In this document: positions 1 to 8,552 of the stretch, one piece after another
Position numbering within the stretch: the first letter of the stretch is position 1
How the letters are laid out: each line of letters opens with the position of its first letter
Assembly (NCBI RefSeq): GCF_900188205.1
Contig: NZ_FZOH01000001.1
Location: 592,359 to 656,358, forward strand
Direction: 5' to 3'
Origin: Geodermatophilus saharensis
Lineage (GTDB): Bacteria > Actinomycetota > Actinomycetes > Mycobacteriales > Geodermatophilaceae
Length of the DNA stretch: 64,000 nucleotides
Notes under the pieces: generated by a model
What the model saw: the letters and a program-made list of their open reading frames with translations, nothing else
The model's database searches: none
Told to the model about the DNA's origin: nothing
Position numbers and translations under genes: made by a program

Positions 1-20
1 GGCGAGAGGAGGCGCACGAG

Positions 21-215
21 ATGGCGTCGGTGTTCGACAAGGTGGCCCAGTACGCCCGCAGCCCGAAGGGCCAGCAGGCGCTGAAGCAGGTGTCGGAGAA
101 GGCCCAGCGGATGGCCAAGGACCCCAGGACCAAGGCCCGGATCGACGACGCCCGCCGCCGGTTCTCCGGCGGGCGCGGCACCGGCAGCGGCGGCGGGACC
201 ACCCCCACCGCCTGA
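21..215 (+). CDS. Small basic hypothetical protein
   Basis: Not recognised. This is a 64-residue soluble protein with a Lys/Arg/Ala/Gln-rich first 50 residues that look mostly helical, and a flexible Gly/Ser/Thr tail. It has no signal peptide, membrane segment or cysteine. The ATG is chosen because a purine-rich ribosome binding site, GAGAGGAGG, ends about 8 nt before it. A structured post-stop repeat begins one base after its TGA, and the convergent hisN gene follows. Nothing in the sequence suggests a specific function; the basic character would suit nucleic-acid or membrane-surface binding, but that is only a guess. Confidence 0.75.
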   Translation: MASVFDKVAQYARSPKGQQALKQVSEKAQRMAKDPRTKARIDDARRRFSGGRGTGSGGGTTPTA

Positions 216-216
216 G

Positions 217-277
217 GAAGGGCCCCCCTGCCCCCGCCGCTCGCGAGCTCGCGGCGGGACCCTGCAGGGGGGGGCCA
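217..277 (+). repeat. Post-stop structured repeat, copy A (terminator-like)
   Basis: The element begins GAAGGG one nucleotide after the TGA of the small basic gene. Outer arms (221-231 and 264-276) enclose inner arms CCCGCCGC (233-240) and GCGGCGGG (251-258) around TCGCGAGCTC. It lies between two convergent genes, so a bidirectional terminator role is likely. Three further copies lie at 18700-18758, 20344-20399 and 23261-23319. Confidence 0.7.
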
Positions 278-290
278 CCCTCGTCCGTCG

Positions 291-1094
291 CTAGGCCGGG
301 TCGGGCAGCCGCAGGCGGGACAGCGCGGCGTCGTGCAGCGCGCCGTTGGTGGCCAGCGCGCTGCCGCCGGCCGGGCCGGGGACGCCGGACAGGTCGGTGA
401 ACCGCCCGCCGGCCTCGCGGACGATGACGTCGAGGGCGGCGAGGTCCCACAGCGACACCTCGGGCTCGCAGGCGACGTCGACCGCGCCCTCCGCGAGCAG
501 CACGTAGCTCCAGAAGTCGCCGTAGGCCCGGGTACGCCAGACCGACCGGGTGAGGTCGAGGAACCCGTCGAGCAGGCCGCGCTCCTCCCAGCCCGACAGG
601 CTCGAGAACGACAGGCTCGCGTCGCCGAGGTCGGAGACGCCCGAGACCCGGCAGCGGGTGGCCGACTCCAGCCGCCGCCCTGTCCAGGCGCCGACGTCCT
701 TGGCCGCCCACCAGCGGCGGTTGAGCGCGGGTGCCGACACCAGGCCGACCACCGGCTCGTCGCCGTCGAACAGCGCGATCAGCGTCGCCCAGACGGGCAC
801 GCCGCGGACGAAGTTCTTCGTCCCGTCGATGGGGTCGAGCACCCACCGCCGCGGCCCGTGGCCGGTGACGCCGAACTCCTCGCCCAGGACGGCGTCGCGG
901 GTGCGGGCGCGGGAGAGGGTGATCCGCAGCTGCTCCTCGACGGCGCGGTCGGCGTCGGTGACCGGCGTCAGGTCGGGCTTGGTCTCGACGGTGAGGTCGA
1001 GCGCCCGGAAGCGGTCCATGCTCAGCGAGTCCGCCTGGTCGGCGAGCACGTGCGCGAGGTGCATGTCCCCCGTGTAGTCCCGGCCCGGTGTCAT
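291..1094 (-). CDS. hisN: Histidinol-phosphatase, inositol monophosphatase family
   Basis: Metal-dependent phosphatase of the IMPase fold, most similar to actinobacterial HisN, which removes phosphate from L-histidinol phosphate in histidine synthesis. Visible motifs are the metal-binding GEEFG (about residues 71-75), [10 protein letters not shown] (87-95) and a C-terminal WDLAAL carrying the last metal Asp. The length of 267 residues is normal for the family. The ATG at 1094 is preferred over an in-frame GTG six bases upstream because a -10 hexamer TAGGTT lies 8 nt before the ATG, which suggests a leaderless transcript. A related inositol- or fructose-bisphosphatase activity cannot be excluded from sequence alone. 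No other his genes are in the window. Confidence 0.85.
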   Translation of the reverse strand: MTPGRDYTGDMHLAHVLADQADSLSMDRFRALDLTVETKPDLTPVTDADRAVEEQLRITLSRARTRDAVLGEEFGVTGHGPRRWVLDPIDGTKNFVRGVPVWATLIALFDGDEPVVGLVSAPALNRRWWAAKDVGAWTGRRLESATRCRVSGVSDLGDASLSFSSLSGWEERGLLDGFLDLTRSVWRTRAYGDFWSYVLLAEGAVDVACEPEVSLWDLAALDVIVREAGGRFTDLSGVPGPAGGSALATNGALHDAALSRLRLPDPA

Positions 1095-1102
1095 GGGCAC
1101 CG

Positions 1103-1108
1103 AACCTA
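1103..1108 (-). promoter_or_regulatory. Leaderless -10 element of hisN
   Basis: TAGGTT on the minus strand ends 8 nt before the hisN ATG with no Shine-Dalgarno sequence between, the layout typical of actinobacterial leaderless mRNAs. Inferred from spacing only. Confidence 0.5.
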
Positions 1109-1116
1109 GCGGGGCG

Positions 1117-1293
1117 TCAGTCGAAGACCGCGGCGCTCACGCCGCTGGGCCCCTCGTACTCGCGGTCGTCGATCTTCTGCAGCGCCTCGATCACGTCCTT
1201 GTCGCCGCCCTTGGCGTGCTCGAGGATCTGCTCCTTCGTGGCCGGGTAGTCCATGCCCTTGAGGGCCTTCTGGATGTCGATGGGGCTCACCAT
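1117..1293 (-). CDS. DUF2795 domain protein
   Basis: A 58-residue acidic protein with the compact DUF2795 pattern: [20 protein letters not shown] at the N-terminus, then [19 protein letters not shown], which resembles the helical fold of small actinobacterial DUF2795 proteins. It has no cysteines, signal or membrane segment. The function of the family is not established. It lies 22 nt upstream of hisN on the same strand, but hisN appears to have its own leaderless promoter, so the two need not be co-transcribed. It is divergent from the ArsR-type regulator. Confidence 0.8.
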   Translation of the reverse strand: MVSPIDIQKALKGMDYPATKEQILEHAKGGDKDVIEALQKIDDREYEGPSGVSAAVFD

Positions 1294-1333
1294 GCCGTCG
1301 GCCTACCCCCGCCTGCCTGCTCCGATGCGCGGA

Positions 1334-1339
1334 TACCGT
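1334..1339 (+). promoter_or_regulatory. Leaderless -10 element of the DUF2087 regulator
   Basis: TACCGT ends 7 nt before the GTG at 1347; no ribosome binding site is needed if transcription starts at or next to the start codon. Inference from position. Confidence 0.5.
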
Positions 1340-1346
1340 CCTGGGG

Positions 1347-1889
1347 GTGCAGGCGACGACGATCGTGGGGCTGCTGGCCGACCCCACCCGGCTCAAGGTG
1401 GTGGCCGCGCTCGCCCTGGGTGCCGGGACGATCGAGGAGGTCGCCGCCGCCGGCGGCCTGCCGCTGAAGGACGTCGCGCTGGCCGCCCGCCGGCTGGCCC
1501 GCGCCGGGCTGGTGCGCCGCGACGGTCACGCCCTCGAGCTGCTCACCGAGCGCTTCGGCGCCGCCGCCCGGGCCGCGGCCGAGGCCGCCCCGCCGCCGGA
1601 GCCGCTGTCGGACGACCCCGCCGAGTCCGCCGTCCTCGCCTCCTTCATCCGCGACGGGCGGCTGACCACGATCCCCGCTCAGCTGACCAAGCGCCGCGTG
1701 GTGCTCGAGCACGTGGTGCGGGTGTTCGACGTCGGCGTCCGCTACCCCGAGCGGGAGGTCAACGCCCTGCTCGCCGTGTGGCACCCGGACACCGCCGCGC
1801 TGCGCCGCCATCTGGTCGACGAGGGGCTGCTCTCCCGCGAGGCCGGGCTGTACTGGCGCACCGGCGGCCCGGTCGACGTCGACCCCTGA
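1347..1889 (+). CDS. ArsR-type HTH regulator with DUF2087 domain
   Basis: A 180-residue two-domain protein. Residues 1-60 form a winged-helix HTH of the ArsR type (LLADPTRLKVVAALALG opening helix, then recognition helices ending AGLVRRDGHALEL). Residues about 85-170 match DUF2087, with FIRDGRLTTIPAQLTKR and the conserved YPEREVNALLAVWHPD and EGLLSREAGLYWRT blocks. Such proteins are usually annotated as transcriptional regulators, but the ligand and targets are unknown; no metal-binding Cys motif is visible, so it is probably not a metal sensor. GTG start with a leaderless-type -10. An inverted repeat follows its stop codon. Confidence 0.8.
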   Translation: MQATTIVGLLADPTRLKVVAALALGAGTIEEVAAAGGLPLKDVALAARRLARAGLVRRDGHALELLTERFGAAARAAAEAAPPPEPLSDDPAESAVLASFIRDGRLTTIPAQLTKRRVVLEHVVRVFDVGVRYPEREVNALLAVWHPDTAALRRHLVDEGLLSREAGLYWRTGGPVDVDP

Positions 1890-1907
1890 TACTCCTCCCG
1901 CGCGCAG

Positions 1908-1941
1908 TCGTGCTCTGCACACAGGTGTGTGCAGAGCACGA
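1908..1941. repeat. Perfect 15-bp inverted repeat
   Basis: Arms TCGTGCTCTGCACAC (1908-1922) and its exact complement (1927-1941) enclose a 4-nt loop AGGT. It sits 18 nt after the DUF2087 gene stop and 45 nt before the next likely start. It has no U-tract, so it could be an I-type terminator, an operator for the downstream gene or a dispersed palindromic element. Confidence 0.7.
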
Positions 1942-1986
1942 GTACTCGCAGGACACGTGTCGAGCTGCCGGGCCACACTGCCGGTC

Positions 1987-2625
1987 GTGCCCGACGCCGA
2001 CGCCTTCCGCGCGCTCGCCCGCTCCTCGCCGGAGCGGTGGACGACGCTGCGCTTCACCGAGCGCCGGCGCCGCGGGTGGGCGTGGTCCGAGCCGGTCCGT
2101 GCGTGGCTGCGCCGGCCCGACCTGCTGCGCGTGGAGGACGCCACCGGCCGGGTCCACGTCCTGCGGGAGGTCGGGGCGGACCACGACCCGATGTGGCAGG
2201 ACTACCGGTGGGTGGCCGAGCTGCGGCCGGTGGAGCTGGCCGACGGCCTGGCCCCGGACACCGGGGAGCTCGCGGCGGGGACGGCGGTGGAGGTCGACGG
2301 GCTGCGCGAGGTCGAGCACGCCGGCCGGCCGGCGTGGGAGGCGCTCGTCGTGCCGACCGACCGTTACGAGCCGCGCTGCGGCTGCTGCCCGCTGCTGCGC
2401 AGCCGGAGGGTCGACGAGCTCGAGTGGGGCGGCGTCCCGGAGGGTGTCGAGTACCCGTCCGCGCACCTGGTCCGGCTCGACGTCGCGACCGGGGTCTGCG
2501 TGTGGGCCGAGGCCCTCGACGGCACCTACGCGGGCGGGACGCACGACCTGCGCATCGAGGCGGTCGACGAGCCGATGGGTGAGGAGCTGTTCTCCCGGCC
2601 GCGCCAGCAGGGAGCGATCGGCTAG
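1987..2625 (+). CDS. Hypothetical protein, 212 aa
   Basis: Not recognised. A soluble acidic protein with a CGCCPLL cysteine cluster near residue 136, many Trp and Arg residues, and the segment ATGVCVWAEALDGTYAGGTHDLRIEAVDEPMGEELF at the C-terminus. No signal peptide or membrane helix is visible. The GTG at 1987 is chosen instead of the longer ORF start at 1927 because the extra 20 residues overlap the inverted repeat and look non-coding. Its stop overlaps the stop of the convergent VOC gene in a CTAG tetranucleotide. No function is proposed. Confidence 0.7.
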   Translation: MPDADAFRALARSSPERWTTLRFTERRRRGWAWSEPVRAWLRRPDLLRVEDATGRVHVLREVGADHDPMWQDYRWVAELRPVELADGLAPDTGELAAGTAVEVDGLREVEHAGRPAWEALVVPTDRYEPRCGCCPLLRSRRVDELEWGGVPEGVEYPSAHLVRLDVATGVCVWAEALDGTYAGGTHDLRIEAVDEPMGEELFSRPRQQGAIG

Positions 2626-3053
2626 GAGAGCCGCACCGTCCCGTCGGGGCCGACCGACCAGCCCGGGTTGTGCGCGACCTCCCAGACCACACCGTTCGGG
2701 TCGCGCACCAGCGCGTGGAAGACGCCGCCGAACGCGCCCTCCTCGGGGGCGGTGAGCACGGTGCCGCCGGCCGCGGCCATCCGGTCGGTGAGCGCGACGA
2801 CGGCGTCCCGGTCGGCCACGTTGTGCGCCAGCGTCACGCCCGACACCTCCGGGCGCGCCGGGCCGGTGCCGAGGTCGCGGGCGAAGCTCCCCGTCTCGAA
2901 GAAGGCCAGCACCGTCCCGGGCGCGACCTGGAAGAAGACGATCTCGCCCGGGACATCGAGCAGCGGCGTCCACCCGAGCCCGTCGGCGTAGAAGCGCCGC
3001 GCGGCGTCGAGGTCGGCGGTGGCGAGGGTGACGAAGTGGACCTGCTGCTCCAC
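2622..3053 (-). CDS. VOC-family (glyoxalase-like) protein
   Basis: A 143-residue vicinal-oxygen-chelate protein with paired beta-alpha-beta-beta-beta modules. It opens EQQVHFVTLATADLDAARRF and ends FHALVRDPNGVVWEVAHNPG, the usual position of the second metal-ligand strand. These folds bind a divalent metal and act as lyases, dioxygenases or antibiotic-binding proteins; the substrate here cannot be told. The GTG start is fixed by AGGAG five bases upstream, which removes about 75 non-coding residues from the open frame. It is convergent with the preceding gene, overlapping its stop by three to four bases. Confidence 0.8.
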   Translation of the reverse strand: MEQQVHFVTLATADLDAARRFYADGLGWTPLLDVPGEIVFFQVAPGTVLAFFETGSFARDLGTGPARPEVSGVTLAHNVADRDAVVALTDRMAAAGGTVLTAPEEGAFGGVFHALVRDPNGVVWEVAHNPGWSVGPDGTVRLS

Positions 3054-3229
3054 GAGGACTCCTGGGTGTGTGCGGGACCGGATGCCGGCGGGCGCGCCGT
3101 CAGACGGCGTTGACCGCCGGTGAGCGCGCGCCGGAGCGGGAGGTGGTGGGGGACGGGCTCCTTGACGGCCGTGCAGCACCACGGGACGGTTCGCGCGCCG
3201 ACGGGCGAGGACCGGGTCGAGGAGTCGCG

Positions 3230-3763
3230 ATGAGGCGGACCACTGCTGTCGTGTCGATCGCCGTACCCGTGGCGGCACTGCTCGTCGGTGGAACGGGTGC
3301 GGCGTCGGCAGCGCCGCCGACGGCGGCCGTCGTCCTGCCGATCGAGCTCGAGACCCCGCTCCCCGCGATGGAGACGCTGCCCGAGTGCCTCGACCCCGAC
3401 GTGGGTTCGCAGCCCGGCCCCCAGACCGGTACGGAGACCCTGAGGGGACAGATCGTCGTCACCGGTTCGACCTTCACCTTCCGCGGCACCAACACGCTCG
3501 AGTACACGGTGGACCTCGGGGACACCGTGGTCACCGGCACGGCCGTCGAGCACATCACCTTCCACGCCGCCGGCGGCGGCAGGACGGTGCAGACCACGAC
3601 CATCCAGGAGCGCCGGGCCGTGGTCGACGGTGACGGAGACGCCGACACCGTCACCATCCGCGCGGTGTCCCACGTCACGTACGTCGACGCCGACGGCGAC
3701 GGGGTGCCGGACCCGGGGGAGTTCAGCAGCCTGGTGGACCGCTTCTCCGTGAGGTGCGGCTGA
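3230..3763 (+). CDS. Secreted hypothetical protein
   Basis: A 177-residue exported protein. The N-terminus is a clear Sec signal (MRRTT, hydrophobic core VVSIAVPVAALLVGG, cleavage after ASA). The mature part is rich in Thr, Val and Asp, predicted mostly beta, and ends with DADGDGVPDPGE, which resembles a calcium-binding EF-hand or thrombospondin-type loop. Two cysteines, one near the start and one at the C-terminus, could form a disulfide. ATG with GGAG nearby supports the start; the open frame continues upstream but without coding character. Function unknown; an extracellular calcium-stabilised protein is a reasonable inference. Confidence 0.75.
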   Translation: MRRTTAVVSIAVPVAALLVGGTGAASAAPPTAAVVLPIELETPLPAMETLPECLDPDVGSQPGPQTGTETLRGQIVVTGSTFTFRGTNTLEYTVDLGDTVVTGTAVEHITFHAAGGGRTVQTTTIQERRAVVDGDGDADTVTIRAVSHVTYVDADGDGVPDPGEFSSLVDRFSVRCG

Positions 3764-3835
3764 CCCCGACCTGCGGCTGGCCTGGGTACGAACGGCCGGG
3801 CGTCACGTGCGGGACCGGCCGGTCCAGTAGCCGGT

Positions 3836-4852
3836 TCAGTAGCCGGGGCCGAGCTGGCCGACGGCGTCGAGCAACCGCCGGACGCTGGCCAGCCGCTCGG
3901 CGCGGCCGGGCGGGCCGGCGGCGGCCCAGGTGTCGAGCGCGCAGTCGGGGTCGTCGGTGGAGTGCCCGCACCCGGGCGGGCAGTCCACGGCGGCCTGCGC
4001 CAGGTCGTCGAAGGCGGCGACGACGTCGTCGGCGGTGACGTGCGCCAGGCCGAACGAGCGGATGCCCGGGGTGTCGATGACCGTGCCGCCGCCGGGCAGG
4101 TCGAACAGCACCGCCGACGACGACGTGTGCCTGCCCTTGCCCACCTTGCTGACGTCACCGGTGGCCCGGTCGGCGGCGGGCACCAGCCGGTTGACCAGCG
4201 TCGACTTGCCCACGCCGGACTGGCCGACGAACACGCTGGTGCGCCCGCCGATGCGGTCGAGCAGCGGGTCCAGCGGCGCCTCGCGCGACATCGGCACCGC
4301 GTCGACGCCGAGCCCGGCGTAGCGGTCCAGCAGCGGCTGCGGGCTGGCCAGGTCGGTCTTGGTCAGGCAGAACAGCGGCTCCAGGCCACCGGCGTAGGCG
4401 GCGACCAGGCAGCGGTCGAGGAACCCCAGCGCCGGGTCGGGGTCGGTCACCGAGGTGACGACGACGAGCAGCTCGGCGTTGGCGACGACCACCCGCTCGG
4501 TGGGGTCGGTGTCGTCGGCGGTCCGCCGCAGCGACGTCGTCCGCTCCTCGATGACGACGATCCGGGCGAGGGTGTCGGGCCGGCCGGTGGTGTCGCCGAC
4601 CAGCCGCACCCGGTCACCGACGACGACGCCGTGCCGGCCGAGCTCGCGGGCGCGCATCGCGGTCACCTCGGCCGTGCCGCCGCCACGCTCCTCGACCCGC
4701 ACGGTCATCCGCCCGCGGTCGACCGCGGTCACCAGCCCGGGGACGGCGTCGGCGTGGGCCGGGCGGGTGCGGGTGCGCGGGCGGGAGCCGCGCCGGTTGG
4801 GCCGGACCCGGACGTCGTCCTCGTCCGACCGGCTGTCGTGCCGGCGGCTCAG
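3836..4852 (-). CDS. rsgA: Small ribosomal subunit biogenesis GTPase RsgA
   Basis: Circularly permuted GTPase that tests 30S subunit maturation. Order of parts: an OB-fold N-terminus (about residues 35-95), GTPase motifs in permuted order with TKTD first, then GQSGVGKST (P-loop, about 208-216) and DTPGIRSFG, and a zinc knuckle CPPGCGHSTDDPDC near 288-300. About 338 residues. No ATG, GTG or TTG gives the expected N-terminus SRRHDSRSDEDDVRVRP; a CTG at 4852 does. It overlaps the aroA stop as CTGA and is preceded by GGGAG, so a CTG start with translational coupling to aroA is likely. A short direct repeat duplicates the last codons and stop just after the gene. Confidence 0.92.
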   Translation of the reverse strand: MSRRHDSRSDEDDVRVRPNRRGSRPRTRTRPAHADAVPGLVTAVDRGRMTVRVEERGGGTAEVTAMRARELGRHGVVVGDRVRLVGDTTGRPDTLARIVVIEERTTSLRRTADDTDPTERVVVANAELLVVVTSVTDPDPALGFLDRCLVAAYAGGLEPLFCLTKTDLASPQPLLDRYAGLGVDAVPMSREAPLDPLLDRIGGRTSVFVGQSGVGKSTLVNRLVPAADRATGDVSKVGKGRHTSSSAVLFDLPGGGTVIDTPGIRSFGLAHVTADDVVAAFDDLAQAAVDCPPGCGHSTDDPDCALDTWAAAGPPGRAERLASVRRLLDAVGQLGPGY

Positions 4853-6144
4853 GAGCCCGCTCCCGCCGTCGCGCCGGGCACGCCGGTGCCGAGCATCCGG
4901 TCCCAGCGCTCGCGGAAGTCCGGCAGCGTCTTGGTCACCGCCTCCGGCCCGGAGACCGCCACCCCGTCGACGGCGAGGCCGAGGACGGCGGCCGCGTGCA
5001 CCATGCGGTGGTCGGCGTAGGAGTCGACCAGCGCCGGGCGCAGCGGACCCGGCTCGACCACCAGCCCGTCGGGGAGCTGCTCGACCCGCGCGCCGACGGC
5101 GGTGAGCACCTCGTCGAGGGCCTGCAGCCGGTCGGTCTCGTGACCGCGCAGGTGGCCGATCCCGGTCAGCCGGGAGGTCCCGTCGGCCAGCGCGCACAGC
5201 GCGGCGAGCACCGGCGTCAGCTCGCCGACGTCGCCCAGGTCGGCCACCAGCGGTGCGATGCCGCCGGTGCCGGTGACGCGCAGCCCCTCGGGGGTGCGCT
5301 CGACCTCGGCGCCCATCGCGCCCAGCAGCCGGTCGAGCTGCGCCCCGGGCTGGGTGGTCACCGCCGGCCAGTCGGGCACGGTCACCCGGCCGCCGGTGAC
5401 CAGCGCGGCGGCGAGGAAGGGTGCGGCGTTGGACAGGTCCGGCTCGACCACCCGGTCCCGCGGCGCGATCGGCCCGGGCAGGACGCGCCAGCCGCGCTCG
5501 GTGGCCACCACGTCCACCCCGTGCTCACCGAGCGCGGTCACGGTCATCTCCACGTGCGGCATCGACGGCACCCCGCCGGCCAGGGCGAGGTCGACCCCGT
5601 CGTCGAAGCGGGCGGCGGCGAGCAGCAGCCCGGAGACGATCTGGGAGGACTCGCTCGCGTCGACGGTCACCGCCCCGCCGCGCACCCCTCCGGTGCCGTG
5701 CACGGTGAACGGCGCCCGGCCGCGGCCGTCGTCGTCGACCCGCACGCCGAGGTCGCGCAGCGCGGCCAGCAGCCCGGCGTTGGGCCGCTCGCCCAGCCGC
5801 GGGTCGCCGTCGAGCCGGACCGGGCCGGTGGCCAGCGCGGCCACCGGCGGCAGGAACCGCAGCACGGTGCCGGCCAGGCCGGCGTCGACCTCGGCCGGGC
5901 CGCGCAGCGCGCCGGGGGCGACCAGCCAGTCGTCGCCGTCCTCGTCGATGCGCACGCCGAGCGCGCGCAGCCCGGCGGCCATCAGGTCGGTGTCGCGGGC
6001 GCGCAGCGGCCGCACGACCCGGCTCGGCCCGCCGGCCAGCGCGGCCAGCACCAGCGCCCGCGCGGTGAGGGACTTCGAGCCCGGCAGCGGGACGACGGCG
6101 TCGACGGGTGTGCCGTGGTGCGGCGTCGTCCAGACCGAGCTCAC
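4849..6144 (-). CDS. aroA: 3-phosphoshikimate 1-carboxyvinyltransferase (EPSP synthase)
   Basis: Transfers enolpyruvyl from PEP to shikimate 3-phosphate in the cytosolic shikimate pathway. The 431-residue length and motifs fit: LPGSKSLTARALVLAALA near residue 20 (phosphate binding), LDGDPRLGERPNAGLLAALR around 112-131 in the position of the canonical LDGD(P)xxxxRP segment, ESSQIVSGLLLAA in mid-protein, and DYADHRMV-like SYADHRMVHAAAVLGL near the C-terminus. It is the upstream partner of rsgA, with a 4-base CTGA overlap, an arrangement I recall for mycobacteria as well. The N-terminus MSSVWTTPHH is the first in-frame ATG. Confidence 0.95.
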   Translation of the reverse strand: MSSVWTTPHHGTPVDAVVPLPGSKSLTARALVLAALAGGPSRVVRPLRARDTDLMAAGLRALGVRIDEDGDDWLVAPGALRGPAEVDAGLAGTVLRFLPPVAALATGPVRLDGDPRLGERPNAGLLAALRDLGVRVDDDGRGRAPFTVHGTGGVRGGAVTVDASESSQIVSGLLLAAARFDDGVDLALAGGVPSMPHVEMTVTALGEHGVDVVATERGWRVLPGPIAPRDRVVEPDLSNAAPFLAAALVTGGRVTVPDWPAVTTQPGAQLDRLLGAMGAEVERTPEGLRVTGTGGIAPLVADLGDVGELTPVLAALCALADGTSRLTGIGHLRGHETDRLQALDEVLTAVGARVEQLPDGLVVEPGPLRPALVDSYADHRMVHAAAVLGLAVDGVAVSGPEAVTKTLPDFRERWDRMLGTGVPGATAGAGS

Positions 6145-6184
6145 GGGTCCATCCTGCCCGGTCCGGACGACGCCACCGCTCCGC

Positions 6185-7648
6185 CTAGCCGCCGACGGGC
6201 TGCTGCGGCTTCTTGACCGGCACGGTGCGCACCAGCCGCCGGTTGGCGAACTCGAACACGGCCAGCTCGGAGAGCTCGCGGCCGTAGCCCGACCGCTTGA
6301 TCCCGCCGAAGGGCAGCTCGGGGGAGGAGCCGGTGGGCTGGTTGATCCACACCATGCCGGCCTCCAGCCGCTCGGCCACCGCCCGGGCGCGGTCGAGGTC
6401 GCTGCTCATCACGGTGGCGCCCAGACCGAAGTCGCTGTCGTTGGCCAGCGCGACCGCCTCGTCGGCGTCCTTGACCTTGTAGACGACGGCCGCCGGGCCG
6501 AACAGCTCCTCGCGGTAGGCGCGCATCTCCGGGGTGACGTCGGTGAGGATCGTCGCCTCGACGAAGGCGCCGTCGTGCTCGGGCCGCTTGCCGCCGGCGA
6601 CGACGGTGGCGCCCTTGTCGATCGCGTCCTGGATCTGCGCGTGCAGGTCCTGCGCGGCCCGCTCGCTCGACAGCGGGGCCAGCGACGTCGACGGGTCGGC
6701 CGGGTCGCCGGGGGAGAAGGTCGAGAAGGCCTGCTTGAGGCCCTCGACGAAGGGCTCGTAGAGCTCCTCGGTGACGATCAGCCGCTTGGAGGCGGTGCAG
6801 GCCTGGCCGGTGTTCTGCATCCGGCCCATGGTGGCGGCCTTGACGGTGGCGGCCATGTCGTCGGCGTCGAGCACGATGAACGGGTCGCTGCCGCCGAGCT
6901 CGAGCACCGACTTCTTCAGGTACTTGCCGGCCAGGGCGCCGACGGCGCTGCCGGCCCGCTCGCTGCCGGTCAGCGTCACGCCCTGGATGCGGGGGTCGGC
7001 GATGACCTGCTCGACGTCGTCGATGCGCAGGAAGGTGTTGGTGAACACGCCCTCGGGGGCGCCGGCGTCGGTGAACAGCTGCTCGATGGCGACCGCGCAC
7101 TGCGGGGTGATCTCGGCGTGCTTGAGGATGACGGTGTTGCCCAGCACCAGGTTCGGGCCGGCCACGCGGACCACCTGGTAGAAGGGGTAGTTCCAGGGCT
7201 CGATGGCCAGCAGGACGCCGATCGGGCGGGTCTCGATGACCGCCTCGCCCTTGCCCATCAGCGGCTGGATGGGCTGGGGCTCGAGGAAGCCGGGGCCGTT
7301 GTCGGCGTAGTACTTCAGGATCATCGAGCACAGGTACAGCTCGCCGGTGGCCTCCTCGTGCCGCTTGCCCATCTCGGTGGTGATGAGCCTCGCGAGGTCC
7401 TCCCGGCGCTCGTCCATGAGCTCGGCGGCCCGCCGGACGACGCCGGCGCGCTCCTCGATCGGGCGCTCCCGCCACTGCTGGTAGGCGGCGTGCGCCCGCT
7501 CGACGATCCCGTCGATCGCCTCGGTCGGGGTGAAGTCGAACTCCTTCTCGACCTGGCCGGTGAAGGGGTTGACCGTCGCGTAGCGGCGCTCGCCGGAGTC
7601 GCTGGCGGTCTTCGGCTGCTCGTGCGGGGGGTTCTGGGTCGCGGTCAC
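6185..7648 (-). CDS. NAD(P)-dependent succinate-semialdehyde dehydrogenase-like
   Basis: Aldehyde dehydrogenase superfamily, 487 residues. Seen: NAD-binding [10 protein letters not shown], catalytic Glu in [12 protein letters not shown] (about 250) and catalytic Cys in [11 protein letters not shown] (about 281), plus the C-terminal [17 protein letters not shown]. It best fits the GabD-like group that oxidises succinate semialdehyde to succinate, which would feed the alternative TCA route, but small aldehyde dehydrogenases overlap in substrate. A second paralogue lies at 49748. It stands alone, with the divergent SRAP gene upstream. The ATG gives the usual TATQNPP-type short lead. Confidence 0.85.
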   Translation of the reverse strand: MTATQNPPHEQPKTASDSGERRYATVNPFTGQVEKEFDFTPTEAIDGIVERAHAAYQQWRERPIEERAGVVRRAAELMDERREDLARLITTEMGKRHEEATGELYLCSMILKYYADNGPGFLEPQPIQPLMGKGEAVIETRPIGVLLAIEPWNYPFYQVVRVAGPNLVLGNTVILKHAEITPQCAVAIEQLFTDAGAPEGVFTNTFLRIDDVEQVIADPRIQGVTLTGSERAGSAVGALAGKYLKKSVLELGGSDPFIVLDADDMAATVKAATMGRMQNTGQACTASKRLIVTEELYEPFVEGLKQAFSTFSPGDPADPSTSLAPLSSERAAQDLHAQIQDAIDKGATVVAGGKRPEHDGAFVEATILTDVTPEMRAYREELFGPAAVVYKVKDADEAVALANDSDFGLGATVMSSDLDRARAVAERLEAGMVWINQPTGSSPELPFGGIKRSGYGRELSELAVFEFANRRLVRTVPVKKPQQPVGG

Positions 7649-7794
7649 GCGCGTGATCCTCGTCTCTCGTCGTCAGGGGCTCCACCCCGGCCTACCCGCC
7701 GCCGCCCGGGGCACTCGCACCGTCGGCACCCCCACCTAGAGTCGGCGGCGACGGGCCCGCCGTCCGGGCCCGACAGCAGCCGGGAGGACCAGCC

Positions 7795-8541
7795 GTGTGT
7801 GGTCGCTACGCCGCCAGCCGCCGTCCCGAGGACCTCGTGGTCGAGTTCGAGGCGGTCCCCGCCGAGGGCCAGGAGCCGCTCCGGGCCGACTACAACGTCG
7901 CGCCGACCAAGGACGTCTACGTCGTGCGGCACAAGCGCGAGCGGGACGCCGAGGGCAGCCCGACCGGTGCCGGGCACCGGGAGCTGCGCGCCGTCCGGTG
8001 GGGGCTGGTGCCCTCCTGGGCCAAGGACGTCTCGGTGGGCAACCGGCTGCTCAACGCCCGGGTCGAGTCGCTGACCGAGAAGCCGGCCTTCCGCTCCGCG
8101 GCCCGCTCCCGGCGCTGCCTGGTGCCGGCCGACGGCTGGTACGAGTGGCAGAAGCGGCTCGACGCGCCGGCCAAGCAGCCGTTCTTCATCACCCCGGCCG
8201 ACGGGTCGGTGCTGGCCATGGCCGGCCTCTACGAGGTGTGGGGCAAGGGCGAGGACCGGCTCTACACCTGCACGGTCGTCACCGCGCCCGCTGTCGGCGC
8301 GCTCACCGAGATCCACGACCGGATGCCGCTGGTGCTGCCGCGCGAGCGGTGGGCCGACTGGCTCGACCCGGCCCGCGACGACGTCGAGGCGCTGGCCGAG
8401 CCGACCCCGCCGGAGCTGGTCGAGGCGCTGGAGCTGCGCCCGGTCGGCACCGCGGTCAACAACGTCCGCAACAACGGCGCCGAGCTGCTGACCCGGGTGG
8501 AGGGCACCAGCGCCCCCGCCGACCAGCCGGCGCTCTTCTGA
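7795..8541 (+). CDS. SRAP/YedK-HMCES family abasic-site protein
   Basis: SOS response-associated peptidase domain protein, 248 residues. Family members form a covalent thiazolidine with abasic sites in single-stranded DNA through Cys2, exposed after Met removal. Here the GTG start is followed directly by Cys (MCGRYA). The conserved DYNVAPTKD, RWGLVPSWAKD, NARVESLTEKPAFR, RRCLVPADGWYEW and a final IHDRMPLVLP (catalytic His) are all present. GGGAGGA ends 6 nt before the start, and a -10-like TAGAGT lies at 7737-7742. The next gene starts 11 nt downstream, so the two are probably co-transcribed. Its position near aroA and rsgA matches my memory of the mycobacterial order. Confidence 0.92.
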   Translation: MCGRYAASRRPEDLVVEFEAVPAEGQEPLRADYNVAPTKDVYVVRHKRERDAEGSPTGAGHRELRAVRWGLVPSWAKDVSVGNRLLNARVESLTEKPAFRSAARSRRCLVPADGWYEWQKRLDAPAKQPFFITPADGSVLAMAGLYEVWGKGEDRLYTCTVVTAPAVGALTEIHDRMPLVLPRERWADWLDPARDDVEALAEPTPPELVEALELRPVGTAVNNVRNNGAELLTRVEGTSAPADQPALF

Positions 8542-8552
8542 GGAGTCCTGCC

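Noticed and set aside
333..1109. Long plus-strand open frame opposite hisN
   Set aside because: Antisense shadow: Arg/Gly/Pro/Ala-rich composition with no motif, while the minus strand carries clear IMPase motifs. The same applies to the many other long opposite-strand frames, for example opposite kgd, lysA and thrC-rho.
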